This document shows, in pieces, positions 63,824 through 64,000 of a stretch of DNA of 64,000 nucleotides. The notes beneath the pieces were generated by a model. The model saw nothing but the letters and a program-made list of their open reading frames with translations. It had not been told where the DNA came from and did no database searches. The DNA lies in the NCBI RefSeq assembly GCF_034387475.1, contig NZ_JAXCIL010000001.1, positions 1,612,001 through 1,676,000 on the forward strand, in the 5' to 3' direction. Position 1 is the first letter of the stretch, and each line of letters opens with the position of its first letter. The position numbers were made by a program, and so were the translations under genes. Source of the stretch: Pseudomonas sp. Teo4. GTDB lineage: Bacteria > Pseudomonadota > Gammaproteobacteria > Pseudomonadales > Pseudomonadaceae.

Positions 63824-64000
63824 TCAGGCCTGCTCGTCACCTGGTCGCGTACTGGCGCTTGGCCAATGGGGCTTGGCAGGGATGGCGGCCAGCATCTCCA
63901 GTGAGTGCGGGGCATTGAGGCGGGCGTTGAGCCGATCGACGAAATGCTCGGCTTCTGAGCAGGTGTTGAAGCTTACATACCACGCGTCCATGTGCACCCA
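63824..64000 (-). CDS. 3' end of a gene extending beyond the window
   Basis: On the minus strand the frame is open from the window edge down to TGA at 63824-63826 and encodes the last 58 residues of a protein (visible part begins WVHMDAWYVSFNTC and ends RPGDEQA). No family is recognised from so short a piece. Confidence 0.45.
   Translation of the reverse strand, partial: WVHMDAWYVSFNTCSEAEHFVDRLNARLNAPHSLEMLAAIPAKPHWPSASTRPGDEQA

Overview
The window is a stretch of chromosome from a Pseudomonas, most likely of the P. putida group. The evidence is high G+C, Pseudomonas-type REP-like hairpins between genes, a very large RTX heme peroxidase like PepA (PP_2561) of P. putida KT2440, and paired universal stress genes beside an FNR-type regulator. 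There is no tRNA, rRNA, insertion sequence, prophage or CRISPR array.

Left part (1-22.7 kb): a minus-strand type I secretion operon (ABC exporter, HlyD adaptor, TolC-type channel; 71-4472) stands back to back with its probable cargo, a 3606-residue secreted protein with two heme peroxidase domains and many calcium-binding repeats (5139-15959). After a terminator and a 51-bp perfect inverted repeat comes a four-gene operon (16689-22719). It encodes a membrane-fusion protein, a periplasmic six-hairpin glycosidase-like protein, a processive family-2 glycosyltransferase with a PilZ-like tail and an outer-membrane lipoprotein channel. Together these look like an uncharacterised exopolysaccharide synthesis and export system.

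Middle part I (22.7-33.5 kb, minus strand): a nutrient-scavenging cluster made of a class II aldolase-like protein, a Tat-exported NMT1/SsuA-like binding protein, a TonB-dependent receptor, an FMN-dependent (LLM) monooxygenase and a complete oligopeptide-type ABC importer. Several of its proteins contain almost no Met or Cys (811 residues with 2 Met and no Cys in the receptor). That composition suggests expression under sulfur starvation and uptake and oxidation of an organosulfur compound.

Middle part II (34-47.5 kb): amtB-glnK behind a sigma-54 promoter meets, tail to tail, an eight-gene minus-strand operon for methylated amines. Tmm oxidises trimethylamine to its N-oxide and Tdm demethylates the N-oxide to dimethylamine. 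A four-part heme-dependent N-demethylase converts dimethylamine to methylamine, and FolD and PurU process the one-carbon units. A divergent regulator with an N-terminal LuxR helix-turn-helix and a C-terminal PAS domain probably controls it. The junction between glnK and tdm carries a 484-bp tandem duplication that leaves decayed ends of both genes.

Right part (47.5-64 kb): a low-oxygen or stress region has an FNR-type regulator with its iron-sulfur cysteines, two universal stress proteins, a beta-CASP metallo-hydrolase, a hemerythrin, a small potassium channel and a split YeeE/YedE transporter. FNR/ANR boxes lie in front of the stress genes and the hemerythrin. After this come a KfrA-like coiled-coil DNA-binding protein with a striking operator, MgtC-like and CrtZ-like membrane proteins, a bile-acid/sodium symporter relative, a RES/Xre toxin-antitoxin pair, a DyP peroxidase, a Tat-exported aldo-keto reductase, an ATP/ADP-carrier-like transporter, a KGG stress peptide and the 3' end of one more gene.
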